Below are positions 29,213 to 40,002 of a DNA stretch of 64,000 bases, piece by piece (position 1 is the stretch's first letter; every line of letters begins with the position of its first letter). The stretch spans positions 123,811,639 through 123,875,638 of the forward strand of contig OW386292.2 in the NCBI GenBank assembly GCA_936432065.2. The letters run 5' to 3'. Position numbers and translations under genes: made by a program. The notes below the pieces were generated by a model that searched no databases, was not told the DNA's origin, and saw only the letters and a program-made list of their open reading frames with translations. This stretch comes from Rutpela maculata (lineage: Eukaryota; Arthropoda; Insecta; Coleoptera; Cerambycidae).

Positions 29213-30123
29213 TAGAGATGGTACTGAGTGGATTTTTCTCGGAACAGGTCGGAACTGTTCCGGGTAAAAAAGTATACCTGTTCCGATTCCGACCTGCTCC
29301 GAATCCGGCATTAGTGATTGCCCGTTCTTTCGCACTCGCAGCTCCATATGCTCCATAATGACACCGCTTTCTTTTCAAGTGCTTGGAGTCCTGATTTTTT
29401 TGAAACAAGAATGCTGATTGGTTGTTGAAGGTTGAAAACTGACATGTCAATTATATACTCTATTCAAAGTTTTGATTTTGAAATCTCCAGAGCTCCAAGC
29501 TCTTGAAAAGAAAGTGGTCAATACAAAATATGTCCTGTATATCAAAACCGATATGAACTAGTATTTGAACTCTGAATAAGAGTAGAGGGTGTCATAAATT
29601 AATATACTTTTAATTTGTTTTGTAATGCGATTTAGAACCGTGAGTATTTCATTTCTAAGTTTTACCATTTCTTCAATTCATTTCATTGTTACATGGAAAT
29701 AAGTCAAAATATTCACCTAATGCTTCAAACTATTCCTAAAACTCCTCGAATTAAAAAATGCTAGAGCTACATTTTTGTAATACTTAACACTAATTAAACA
29801 GAATTCATTATTATTATATACATCCCACACAAATACTACCATGCACTTACCACCAATACCAAAAAGTCCGCAAGTCTGATCTGCTCACTCCACTCCGGCT
29901 CCGTGTCCGAAGGTACAACGTTATCATGTGCTCAGTGCTCCGCTCAAACGTATGACAGTCCAGTGGAGTCGGAACTAGTATCATATGCTCAGTGCTCCGC
30001 TCAAACGCATGAGAGTCCAGCGGAGTCGGAACTAGTATTTTCTAAATCTAAGAACTGTTCCGCGGAACTGTTAGCTCGGACCTGTTCCGAAAGAACAGGT
30101 TCGGTTCTTTCGTACCATCTCTA
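29213..30123. mobile_element. hAT-like element with TAGAGATGGTAC termini
   Basis: The left end is TAGAGATGGTAC and the right end GTACCATCTCTA. The subterminal regions are rich in GGAACAG/CTGTTCC repeats facing each other. Flanks share GCCCG but not a full 8-bp duplication, so the insertion is older. There is no transposase. A foldback MITE-like segment sits at about 29360-29520 (TTTCTTTTCAAG facing CTTGAAAAGAAA). Confidence 0.6.
29922..30035 (+). repeat. Two tandem 57-bp units
   Basis: Units 29922-29978 and 29979-30035 differ at only a few positions. Each contains GCTCAGTGCTCCGCTCAAAC and ends GGAACTAG. They lie inside the hAT-like element, close to its right end. Confidence 0.8.
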
Positions 30124-30503
30124 TGCCCGACTGTCAGTTGTCGCGCCATTATTGTTTACATGTCTGTGCTTTGCGTTTTGGACATTAAACTAATAATTAT
30201 TAAATCCATAGAGCAGGAGTCCATTTGCTTATTTGTAAATAATGTGAGTTTCCAATGAAACTGACGCTGTTCTGTTAAATATTAAAAACTGTAATGGGTT
30301 ATAAGTGTTGTGTTCACGTCGTGTTGCGACTTCGAAAAATTCCAACATGCATAGGTATTATTGATTTGCAAAGAACGTGACTCCCAAGAAATTGACTAAA
30401 AACGAAAGACTGATAGGTTGTACACTTCTGTGCAATGAAATCCCATACACCTATTTTTCGCCTTATTAAATCATTGTTTATTTGTCAGTGTCATATTTTC
30501 GCA

Positions 30504-31090
30504 ATGCCAAAATTAACTGAACATGAAAAAATTTTAATTCTCTCTAAAATTAAAGAGAGATGGTCTATCAGAGCAGTTGCTAACCATTATCAATTGAATA
30601 AAAGTACTGTTATGAGTGTGAAGAAAAGTGGGAAGAGGAAGGTAGGTAGCGTAAAGAGAAAAGACGGTTCAGGCCTATCGAGAAGTTCAAATCTCGTTCA
30701 AGATGAAGCACTCCTTGGCTATTTGAGGAAAAATCCGTTTCAAACAGCAGGAGGCGCTGTGTTCATGACACATTTTCTAGTGTCGAGGTCAGCAGCTAGC
30801 CGAAGGATAGGAAAATCGAAAATAAAAAAACTGTACAAGTGCCAAGTAGACCATATTAACAGAAGAACAGAAGCAAGCCCGCATTATGTTTTGTTTAAAT
30901 TGTGTCTATCGCCCGTTGGAGTTTTGGACCAATGTTGTGTTTACTGATGAAAAAGTTTTTCAGTCTTGTAATGACGGACATGTACAAAATATTAGGTTAC
31001 ATTATTTACATAATAAATACAATCGCAGCTATGTGCAATCGCATCGTGTCTGTGAATTTTTCAACGTCAGTTTTTACATTTGTTAAAAAT
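30504..31090 (+). pseudogene. Tc1/mariner-superfamily transposase fragment
   Basis: The frame from ATG 30504 starts MPKLTEHEKILILSKIKERW, a typical N-terminal helix-turn-helix (WSIRAVANHYQLNKSTV). A second DNA-binding part follows (AGGAVFMTHFLVSRSAASRR). After a frameshift near 30930 the text continues FWTNVVFTDEKVFQSCNDGH, where TDE holds the first catalytic Asp. The remaining catalytic domain is absent. No TIRs were found. Confidence 0.65.
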
Positions 31091-31301
31091 CGAAATCATT
31101 CCCATCGAATGGTGTAAAAAAGTAAAAAAAACAAAAATACGTATGTTTTTCTTCTAGATTAACATTATTCAAATACATTACTTATGGTGTTTCACAATCA
31201 ATGTCAATTTTTTGTAACCTATATGATAATGAAAAATCTAAATTCCAAAAAGACTGATTCACACCACTTAATGTTAGTAAAGGACGTGAAAATGTATATT
31301 A

Positions 31302-31517
31302 TAGCGGGTTTATACGTGCATGGATTTAGTGGCGCCAGTAGATATTGGCACGCTAGTAAAAAAAATATTACACATATAAACAGTTACTGGCGAGCAAGCT
31401 TTTACCTTGCATGCATTGATGCATGCTCGCCAGTAACTGTTTATACGCGCAATATTTTTTTACTGGCGTGCCAATATCTACTGGCGCCACTAAATCCATG
31501 CACGTATAAACCCGCTA
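31302..31517. mobile_element. Near-perfect palindromic MITE, 216 bp, TTA TSD
   Basis: The ends are TAGCGGGTTTATACGTGCAT and its complement, and pairing runs almost to the centre (GCATGCATTGATGCATGC at about 31413-31430). Flanks are TTA at 31299-31301 and 31518-31520. It is Tourist-like (PIF/Harbinger) by TSD. The transcript would fold into one long hairpin. Confidence 0.85.
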
Positions 31518-31734
31518 TTATTTAATTGTATTACAGGTATTTTGGTACATTAGTTACTTTAACATTTTACTTATTTCAACGCAGTTTCAACATCTTAATA
31601 CTTTTGTAATAATTTTACTTACGTCAGTTACTTTTTAAATGTATTTTTAAATATTATTGTATTTATTGTAATGATTTTCCGTTAAATTAATAAATGATCA
31701 ATTTCTAGTTTGGAAATGACTTATTTAATTTTAA

Positions 31735-31876
31735 GGCCACTGTTAGACTATAAAAGTTCTTTGACAAATATCTTTTATAAAAGATATTTTATGAGTAATT
31801 TGATAGATATTTTATATCATAAAATATCTTTTATAAAAAATCTTTGTCAAAGAACTTTTGTAGTCTAATGATGGCC
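31735..31876. mobile_element. Short foldback MITE, 142 bp, TAA TSD
   Basis: Inverted arms run GGCCACTGTTAGACTA... through AAAGTTCTTTGACAAA to TATCTTTTATAAAAGATATT, with a loop near 31796-31818. Flanks are TAA on both sides. Confidence 0.75.
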
Positions 31877-32342
31877 TAAGCATTTGTTTGAAAATCATTT
31901 AAAATTCCCGCCTATGCCAATCCCGCCTGTATCAAAAAGGCGGGAATACAGCGCTACCCACGACGTAAGTTTTGCTGTTTAAAAAATCCCTGAGAGTTGC
32001 CTATCTATATCATATATAATATTCTTTAATCTATGGTCTAAATGATAGCTCATGGTTATACTTTAAAGTAGGCAAAATTTCAAATTGAGCATAGTTTTTA
32101 TTTTGGAGATATGATGAGTCAAACCTGTTAGTTGACCTGTTCACGGCAAGATGAATCCAACATTCTTGGCAAACTCGTTCATTAAGTTCAAGATAATCAA
32201 ATACCCAAAGTGTATCATTTTCTATCTAAAATTTTCCATTCTTTTCGAATTTATCATTCATTTTATCAAAAACGTTGTTCAAGTGAGGTATAGCCGATTT
32301 TACAGGAAAAAATCAGGATTTTTGCAGATAATATTCGATTAA
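31877..32342. other. Non-coding spacer with repeat piece
   Basis: GCGGGAAT-type direct and inverted motifs occur at 31907-31948. The dispersed repeat shared with 25975-26085 spans about 32034-32110. I see no gene. Confidence 0.4.
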
Positions 32343-35306
32343 TCAGTATTTTTCTACTGGAGACTTGGCAAATCTTGATCTCATTGCCTTGTTTTGCATT
32401 TTTTGTAATGTTTGGATCTCATTGTTGTTTAGAAAAAGCAAAACAGTTGAACAATATTCAAAATGTGGTGCGATTATAGTTTTGTAAATCGTTAGTCTAG
32501 CAAACATTGATAAGTTTTTGGATATTCTCCATAAGTAATTAATTTTTTTTGACGCTTTTTTAACGATGTAGGCAGAATTTTGTTTAAAGCTCATCTGTTC
32601 ATCTAAAATCACTCCTAAATATTTTATTTCAGCAACTTTTTCTATCGTCTGATGATTTAATTTAACCGATTCTGTTAGCACAATTTTATTCAATTTATTT
32701 TTTTTCCCAAGACATATCCACTTACATTTATCAATGTTTACTTTAAGATTATTGTCACATAACCACATATGTATATTCGTTAGCTCGGTATTCATGACAT
32801 TTATCATTTTATTTACATTTTCTCCTGATATATATAACATAGTATCATCCGCAAAGAGATACTATTGACTTGACAATGTCATTAATGAAAATGATAAACA
32901 ATATAGGACCCAAGACAGAACCTTGCGGCACCCCATGTTCTGTTTCTTTATCACTGGACACACTCACGCTATACTTTGTTCTCTGTCTTCTTGCCGTTAG
33001 GTACGATGTAAACCATTCTAACACTATATCACTAATTCCAATGTTCTCTAACTTCGAAAGAAGTAGTCCTCGGTCTACTGTCTCAAAGGCCCGCTTGAAA
33101 TCTAAGAATACTGCCACAATAACATTGTCCATATCGATTTCTTTCACCCAATCATCTAATATGTACTGTAGCGCACTTTCACATAAATGTCCTCCTCTAA
33201 ACCCTGATTGCATCGAAATAATTATATTTGTTTCTTCAAGATAATTTATTAGTCTTTAACGTCAATTCCAATATTTTCTCACAAATAGGTAATGAATTGA
33301 TAGGGCGATGCTGTTCACTTAATGCAGTATTATTCACTTTTGGTATTGGTGTGACGAGTGAACTCTTCCATTCTCCGGGAAAAACTCCTGTCTGTAGTGA
33401 GCAATTTATTGTATTTAAAAATCTATTACCAATCACTTCGAATGCCGATTTAATAACATGTGCGGGTATTCCGTCACTACCCGACTTATTAGGTAGGGCG
33501 GTGATAATTTTTCTGAGTTGATTCATTTCTATAGGTTTAAATCACTGACCTCTATATATTAAATGGATAGCCGATGTGTGAGCTGAAAAATGGTACAAAT
33601 ACAATTTGCGCACGGGGCTGCCGAGTTTGCGCAGTAGGAAGAGTGAACTTAGCCACTCGTTGCTGGAAACACGTTGCCAACTTCACGTTGTCAATTAATT
33701 TTTGGCAACGGAAATAAGTTTTGAGGCAATCATGTATTTATCATAGATTTATTTTTCCAATAATGTCTCAAAATTTATTTCCTACCTGATCGTTGCCGGA
33801 CTGCTTTGTTAGCAACGCGTTGCCATCAACGTGTTGCTAACTTCAGAACTAAAAACAGATATACTGCGCAAGACGTAAAGCCCCGTAGCAGACGACTTTC
33901 GCCTTTATTGAATTCTTCAATTTTGGCTAAAATTTCACGCGCATCCCTATGGTATAGGCTATCCATTTAATATATAGTGGTTTAAATCTACTAAATCTGT
34001 TTCTTACTGTATTCTCCTGTATGTCATATATGTTGAATTTGGGAATATTTTGGATAATATCCAAAATGCTTTCTATAAAGTAAACATTAAATTTTTCTGC
34101 TATCTCCATTTCTTCATGAATTTCCTCATCATAGAATTTAATAAACTTAGACACATTTTGAGTTTTTGTCTTATTAATTTGTTTAAGTGTCTTCCACATC
34201 AGTTTTGCATCACTTTTACAATTATCTATCTTTCTTTCATAATACTTTTGTTTTTGTTTTCTTATCATTGAAGTTACTTTATTTCTTTTTTCCTTGAATG
34301 TACTCCAGTCCTCTTCTCTGCATGTGATCCTAGCTGTTTCATATCTGTTGTCTCGCTCTTTCATGGCCTGTATAATTTCTTCAGTCATCCATTTTTTGTC
34401 AGCATATTTAGGCGGTATTATAATTTCTCTCGTAGGGCAAAGTGTTTCAAGACTAGTTGTGATATTATTCATCAGATTTTCAACCAATACATCAATGTCA
34501 GTTAAATTATCGTTCCATTCTGTGTTTATTAATAAATTCTGAAAATCATTTATATTATAATTTTTGAAGCTTCTAAATAATTGCTTTGTACCGCCTAGTT
34601 CTTGGTCTGGTATTTGAAGGGTTGCTGTTATGTAGGCATGATCTGTTATTTTTGGAATATGATGTACTTTATGGGATATGTTGTCACTGTTAGTTATTAA
34701 TAAATCAATCATTGTTGCGGACGTTTTTGTAATTCTGGTTGGTTCATTTATTGATTGCTTAAATCCATTTTCTATAAGTATTCTTGATAACTGCCTTGAA
34801 TAAAATGTATCTTGTAGCATGTCTATATTAAAATCACCCATTATTATAGTGTCTCTGCTGTTAGAGCTGTGTTCCTCGAGTATTTCCTCAAAATATTGTG
34901 TAAAAAATCTGCCGTACTTGCACTTGGGGAGTGATATACCCCCATTAGAGTATAATTTTTCAATTTAATTTGAACTTGTATTATTACACGCCATATATTT
35001 TTGCCAACTGAGAAGTTTTTTAAGACTTGGTATACTACTTCATTTTTTATGTAAAATATGACCCCACCAGTGTGTGTACTATTTGTGTGGCAAATTTCAG
35101 TTCTAAAACCATCGATTGCAATATCTGCTAGTTCTATATCATGTGTTATATGTGTTTCTGTTAGACATATAATCGAGGGTTTCAAATTATATATTAATAA
35201 TTCTATTTCATGTTTATTATGCAGAAGACCCTGTGCATTTAGATTTATTAAGGGACAGCTATCTTGTTTTATTATTACATTTTCATTATTTGTTGATTGC
35301 TATTGA
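32343..35306 (-). pseudogene. LINE ORF2 (endonuclease and reverse transcriptase), broken
   Basis: Endonuclease motifs are IICLTETHITHDIELADI, GVYHSPS and GDFNIDML, with a frameshift near 34842. The region after it includes ITDHAYITA and the linker up to 33980. After the MITE the frame resumes with NKSGSDGIPAHVIKSAFE. A frameshift near 33236 leads to SGFRGGHLCESALQY, LDFKRAFETVDRGLL and VPQGSVLGPILFIIFINDIV. The expected active-site FADD falls at another break near 32843. The thumb region follows, with KVNIDKCKW and KYLGVILDEQMSFK. Inactive. Confidence 0.8.
33543..33979. mobile_element. MITE with 8-bp TSD inside the LINE
   Basis: The right end is TATTAAATGGATAGCC in reverse complement with outermost CACTATA. 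The left end is the same with a 7-bp insertion after CACT. A perfect duplication, GTTTAAAT, flanks it (33535-33542 and 33980-33987). Removing the insert restores the LINE reading across the site. 437 bp, non-coding. Confidence 0.85.
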
Positions 35307-36111
35307 TCATCTAGGTAGTTTACCTTCCTTTTACTATTATTTAAAATTCTTATATAACAAGGACAATTTGGATCTAAGGCAGTATGATTGTCTTTTATCT
35401 TTATTTTATATTTTTCAATAGCATTCCTGCAGTTTATGCATTTATTATATTTAGATCTACATTCTCCTTCATGCTGCAATGAACATTTATAACATATCTT
35501 GTTTTTACAATCTTTAGCAAAATGACTAAAACATTTGAAGCATCTTATTACATTAACATAGTCATACGCCTTACCTCTTGACCATCCTATATATATCTTA
35601 TCACGATTTATCAAATTGCAGTGCGTTTTTGGATCAGTTTCTAATAACACTGTGAACTGTCTGTCATTTTTTTAAGCCTTTTTAATACCCTTAAATGAAA
35701 CCCTTCTTCGTCTTGTTCTTGGTTTGTTAAATTTTGATCAATAACTGCCTCTATAATTTCTTCGTCGGTGCCATCATCATCTTCATTTATGCCAATTACT
35801 TTTATTTTTGGAAATTTTAAAGCAGGTGTTTTAATTTCATATTTTGCAGACATTTCTTCATGTATTTTGCTTTGAATTTTTTCTCTATCTTCTTTATTTC
35901 CACACCTTATCATTACTTGCCCATCTGATATCTCCCTTAACCCCGAAACTCCTGCTCCTAGTTTGATTGGATCAACCTTCTCCTTTATTTCCCTTTTTGT
36001 TTTATCACTTCCTTGCGTCTCCTTTGGTTTAACAATTAAAACTGGTTCATTACTTCTTATTGGCTTTTTGCCACCCGATTTATTTCCTATGACTGCTTGT
36101 AATAAATCCAT
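35300..36111 (-). pseudogene. LINE ORF1 (gag-like, CCHC fingers), frameshifted
   Basis: The first frame (36111-35641) starts MDLLQAVIGNKSGGKKPIRS and has the GQVMIRC block common in Jockey/I gag proteins. A one-base shift near 35645 moves to the second frame, which carries zinc knuckles: CFKCFSHFAKDC, CYKCSLQHEGEC and CINC. Nucleocapsid-like fingers bind element RNA. The start upstream of 36111 is uncertain. Confidence 0.75.
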
Positions 36112-36878
36112 CGAGACTTGCGCGCTATGTTTTCAGTGGAAAAATACCAAATGTTTAGCAAAAATGCTAATTATTTTCTACAGAAATATTTTGTAACTTT
36201 CTTGTACTATATTTTTGGTAAAATCTAATGAAAGTTTAGAAAATAACGGAAAATTTTATGTTAAAAATGATACTGCTTGTATCTGTTGAAAATTTTAAGA
36301 TAACGCAAGAGGTCATCGAGAATGTCGGATTCACCTTGGCGTGGATGAATTAAATAACGAGTTTAACACGTTCGCTGCGTACGGGAATTTCAATTGTGCA
36401 CCCTATATGCTGAATAAACTTTCCGGCAAATTTCAATCTGAACACTCAATGTGTGAGTTTTCATATACTTTTATGAGCAAAAACATCAATGCATCAAGGC
36501 GCCTTTACACAGGAAGAAATTCATTAATTCATTCACTTTAGAATAAAATTTTCGAAAACTGTGATAAAGAGAATTTAACAGGCTTCAAAATTAACGATGT
36601 GCTACTTGACGCCTTTGCCATTTAAAATATTTTAGATGTTATACCTATCACTGCGGTTGTAGTGGCATGAAAATACCCAATAAAAGTGTCCCCTCTCCTT
36701 AAATAATAAAATTGACAGGTCCCAAGCGTTCTTCGAAAAAATGATCATACAAGCAGAAAACTTTCATTTTCGGAGGACCATCCTGCAAATAAAAATTCTG
36801 TTTAAAATGTTTTAGAGATATATTTTTATACATTTCACATAGTGCAATAAGGACAGAATTTTAAAAACTTGATTATTT
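36112..36878. other. Spacer between LINE and sina-like gene
   Basis: An open stretch at 36341-36541 (DELNNEFNTFAAYGNFNCAP) may be a scrap of a transposase, but I cannot place it. The rest would include the 3' UTR of the sina-like gene. Confidence 0.35.
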
Positions 36879-37850
36879 CTATGGCGATCCGACTCTGTAA
36901 GAGCACCATGAATTTTCATGTATATCAATGACACACTCGTCACTTGCACTAAAAGTGCATCCTTGTGCTGCATATTTGCAATATAAATAGTCTTCTATCT
37001 GACTTTTACTGATTTCACAGATGTTGTTGCAACTATCTACTGTAGAATTGTAACATTCTTGTGATGCTTCGTCTTCATTAAGAGGAGTTTCCTTGATTAG
37101 CATCACAGTACACTCTATCTTATTTTGTTTTAAGCAGTTTCTTATGCAGCTTTCCTCTATTTTGACTCCGAACCTTTCGCTAATTTGTCCAATCTTGTAA
37201 CCATCAGAAAGGCTCGGTTTATTAAGACATTTGTATACTGTGCCTCCAATCCTGCGGTCCTTGAATAATAAAGTAGGGCCACCTTCACAACCGATGGCAG
37301 AGAATGTAATGTCAAATTTTGTATACGGTCCATCATCAACAGAAAATACGCTGATACACATGTAGCTGTTATTCATTCGATAGATGTAAACAAGGTATTG
37401 AAATGTTTCTTTCACTAGTAAAAAAGTAACGTTTTCTAAGTTTTCTTTATATGGAAAAACGAGTTGATCATGGCGTAAATTATTCAGGTGCTTCTCTAAG
37501 AAGTGGGTGGTGAATTTTGCAATTTCAACATGTCTTTTGCAATGCTTGGTCATCGTTACAACTGGACAAGTTACACCTCTATGCTGACAATTCTTCTCGT
37601 GATGTTCTACTTCCCCCCAAGCAATGCTTTCTTCGCATTTTCTGTAAATACATGGAAAACTGTGGTATTTGACTAAAGTCTCAAAGCCAATATGTCTTGT
37701 GCTATTCTCACTATCTATTTCCTTGCATCTTCCACATTTAAACATATACAAGTCAAGTTTTGCCATTATCGGACCCACAGACAAATAATTTTCACAAAAA
37801 TGGCACCTAAAGAGTTCCATTTCCTCTCGGGATATAGCCTTGGTTTCCAT
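36879..37850 (-). CDS. sina/SIAH-like zinc-finger protein (323 aa)
   Basis: The protein resembles the insect-expanded branch of the seven-in-absentia family of E3 ubiquitin ligases. Residues 16-42 form only a partial RING: C16-x2-C19 and C39-x2-C42, without the usual His and later pair. The SIAH-type zinc finger follows, with C67, C72, H84, C88 and C95 in CIYRKCEESIAWGEVEHHEK and NCQHRGVTCP. The middle resembles a degenerate substrate-binding (sina) domain. A second C...C cluster near the C-terminus (CKYAAQGCTFSASDEC) is unusual. The ATG at 37850 sits 11 bases after a good - strand acceptor (CTTTTAG), so a 5' UTR intron is likely. The intact frame suggests a live gene. Ligase activity is doubtful because the RING is incomplete. 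Confidence 0.7.
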   Translation of the reverse strand: METKAISREEMELFRCHFCENYLSVGPIMAKLDLYMFKCGRCKEIDSENSTRHIGFETLVKYHSFPCIYRKCEESIAWGEVEHHEKNCQHRGVTCPVVTMTKHCKRHVEIAKFTTHFLEKHLNNLRHDQLVFPYKENLENVTFLLVKETFQYLVYIYRMNNSYMCISVFSVDDGPYTKFDITFSAIGCEGGPTLLFKDRRIGGTVYKCLNKPSLSDGYKIGQISERFGVKIEESCIRNCLKQNKIECTVMLIKETPLNEDEASQECYNSTVDSCNNICEISKSQIEDYLYCKYAAQGCTFSASDECVIDIHENSWCSYRVGSP

Positions 37851-38279
37851 TTTTTGGTTATCTAAAAGTCAGAAAGGGTGCGTTAAAATTTTGTTTTCGT
37901 GCAATATAATAATAATATTTCTTGTCCATATGAAACGTAAGTCATGAGGCTTGTGATCAAAATATGATTGTTGTGGGCTTGGAATGAAGAAAACAAGCAA
38001 CTTATTTCATCTGATAAGGGGGGGGGGGGGGGGGGGGGGGGCTAGTATACAACACTAAGTCACTCTTTGGCCAGCCCTGATACATGCTACATACAATCCT
38101 TCAAAGGGTGACATATTCAATGGTCTATAACTCGGTAACCTTTTTTAAGTTACGAGACAATGTCAAACACCAAATGTTCGTAATTTAAAGCAGAATAAAA
38201 ACGTTTATTATAATATAGGGTTGGCCTGATTTAAATCAAATTCGATTATTTGAGAGATTTCAAATAATGAAAATAAAAT
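37851..38279. other. Upstream of sina-like gene: poly(G) run and hAT-like end
   Basis: Contains the probable 5' UTR acceptor of the sina-like gene at about 37862, a run of 24 G at 38018-38041, and from about 38217 the sequence AGGGTTGGCCTGATTTAAAT. That matches the terminus of hAT elements such as the one at 43205 (CAGGGTTGGCATGATT). No opposite end was found. Confidence 0.45.
38018..38041 (+). repeat. Poly(G) homopolymer of 24
   Basis: An uninterrupted G run. It may be a real homopolymer or an assembly artefact. Confidence 0.8.
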
Positions 38280-39284
38280 CCCGTATAACCAGGCAATACA
38301 GGCTTTTTTTTCGATACAGATTCGTCAAGATGCTATACATTTTAATCTGTACCTATGATATATTTAACGAACCTATACATCTTTAGCTATACCAGATATA
38401 ATCTTTATCGCGTCTATATCTTACCTTTTACTGTTGTATTTACAAGTTTACCTTTATACATTAGATGTAATTCCTGTATCCTACATTTAACCTATCTATA
38501 TAGTTTCTACACGCAATATCTATACAGCATCGTGACAGATTACTGTACAGAACATCGATATAGATCCGGCGAAAGAATTATTTACCGATTATAAGGTCTT
38601 TCTTTACATATTAAAAGATTTTGTAATTCACGCATCTCTACATATTCTTTACAGCAATGTGCTCCGGACGATGCATTGCCGGTACCGGTAACAATTGATG
38701 CTTATGAAGAATTGTCGCTTGTGCAACACTGTTGTATATATGATATTCCACGTTAATCTGTCTGGACAACACTGATATTATACATTATACCATTAATGGA
38801 TGTAGTAGCAGTAGCTGCACTGATGAATGTATGCTGGTTTATCTTGGTAGTATTCTCTCGTCTTTTGTGACGTCTGTTTTTCTCTATTATCACATTTTGA
38901 TCATTGTTTTACGATAGTGTTTTCTTTGACGCTGTGGCATTTTTGAAGGTTATGTTATTTTTATTTATCAGATTTGTGTCACACTAGTCAAGAATGAAAG
39001 AATATAGATGCGATGAGTCAAACTTGTTTGTATAGAAATTTAACCAATATGCAAAGAAAAACTAATTAAAGTTTAAAAACAATAACAATAACTACAGGTA
39101 TTTTAAGGTTCTGCTTCACTAATAAATTTGGAAATTACAGGGTCTTTTACGTAATATAAAATGCACCTGTATACCTAATATTGTTTCTTAAAAACTATGC
39201 AATTATTAGGTAGGTACCACCATTTAATAATATAAAATCCCGATATCCATTACTATAACTTTTATCATTAAATTCGCTGGACAC

Positions 39285-39362
39285 CCTGGTGGCGCAGTCA
39301 GTTAAGGTGCTAGGATAACGAGATACGTACTTAGCAGACGTGGGTTCGAGACCTAAACAAGG
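39285..39362 (+). repeat. tRNA-like (SINE-head-like) segment, copy A
   Basis: An A box-like TGGCGCAGTCA at 39290 and a B box GGTTCGAGACC at 39343-39353 are spaced as in tRNAs and tRNA-derived SINEs. A full cloverleaf is not evident, so it is probably not a working tRNA gene. Confidence 0.55.
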
Positions 39363-39415
39363 TAAGTAAAATTGTTTAATTATCACTATAAATAATGAAT
39401 TTACGGAATACTAAT

Positions 39416-39481
39416 AAAATAATAATAAAGTACTTTATTGGTAAAACCAAATGGCTATCGACCGAAGTCCTTCTGCCATCC
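39416..39481 (-). mobile_element. Mini-retroposon, copy 2
   Basis: The - strand begins GGATGGCAGAAGGAC and ends in an ATT-rich tail. It is the same unit as 13933-13997. The 10-bp duplication GAATACTAAT flanks it (39406-39415 and 39482-39491). Copy B of the host element (near 57026) shows the empty site with one GAATACTAAT. Confidence 0.8.
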
Positions 39482-40002
39482 GAATACTAATATTAATTGG
39501 AGCATGATAGCGAAGGAATTGAAACGCAGAGTGGTAGTTGGGTGATTAAAAAAGTGCTTATTTTCATCTATATTTTTTTAATTAAAAATAAAGATTTATT
39601 CTTTACCGGGCCTATGCAGTATTAGTACTCGTTATTTACAGAATCATAGAATAAACCTTTACATGAACTTTATTCCAACGAAACGCAAACGTGCCTTTAT
39701 CGATAACCAAACTTTATTGAATCTATCCAGGTGTTAGCGTACTGTATTAGATCGGAACGTATACCGTATCGTTGCTGTATCCATAGGGTAAAGATAACCT
39801 ATATCGAAGTAAAGATACGACTATAGATTCTCTATATAAACGGTACAGCGTGGTTATACGGGATATAGATGAACATGGAACAAAACATTTGCATCTGCTC
39901 GCGGGTATTGTTCAAGACATTAACTACACACCTAAAACCCAAATATATTGAGATTCGTTTCTGTTAGAGAAAAATAAAAATTTCACACCGAGAGGCCAAT
40001 GC

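Larger units (their letters stand above)
32343..36111 (-). mobile_element. Jockey-like LINE, 3'-truncated, carrying a MITE
   Basis: Reading the - strand, gag-like ORF1 (36111-35300) precedes endonuclease and reverse transcriptase (35306-32343). The reverse transcriptase C-terminus stops abruptly near 32343 without a recognisable 3' UTR or tail, so the 3' end is missing. A 437-bp MITE interrupts the linker between endonuclease and reverse transcriptase. Confidence 0.8.
38280..39862. mobile_element. 1.5 kb TIR element containing a tRNA-like sequence, copy A
   Basis: The left end is CCCGTATAACCAGG and the right end TGGTTATACGGG. The sequence is closely similar over its full length to 55887-57405 (copy B). 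The interior has no coding sequence but includes a tRNA-like segment. Copy A differs by a 66-bp retroposon plus 10-bp duplication (39416-39491) that copy B lacks. Flanks AT/AT do not allow a firm TSD call. Confidence 0.75.

Noticed and set aside
39285..39362. Functional tRNA gene
   Set aside because: A and B boxes are present, but I could not form acceptor and anticodon stems or find an anticodon loop with confidence, and the segment sits inside a repeated transposon.
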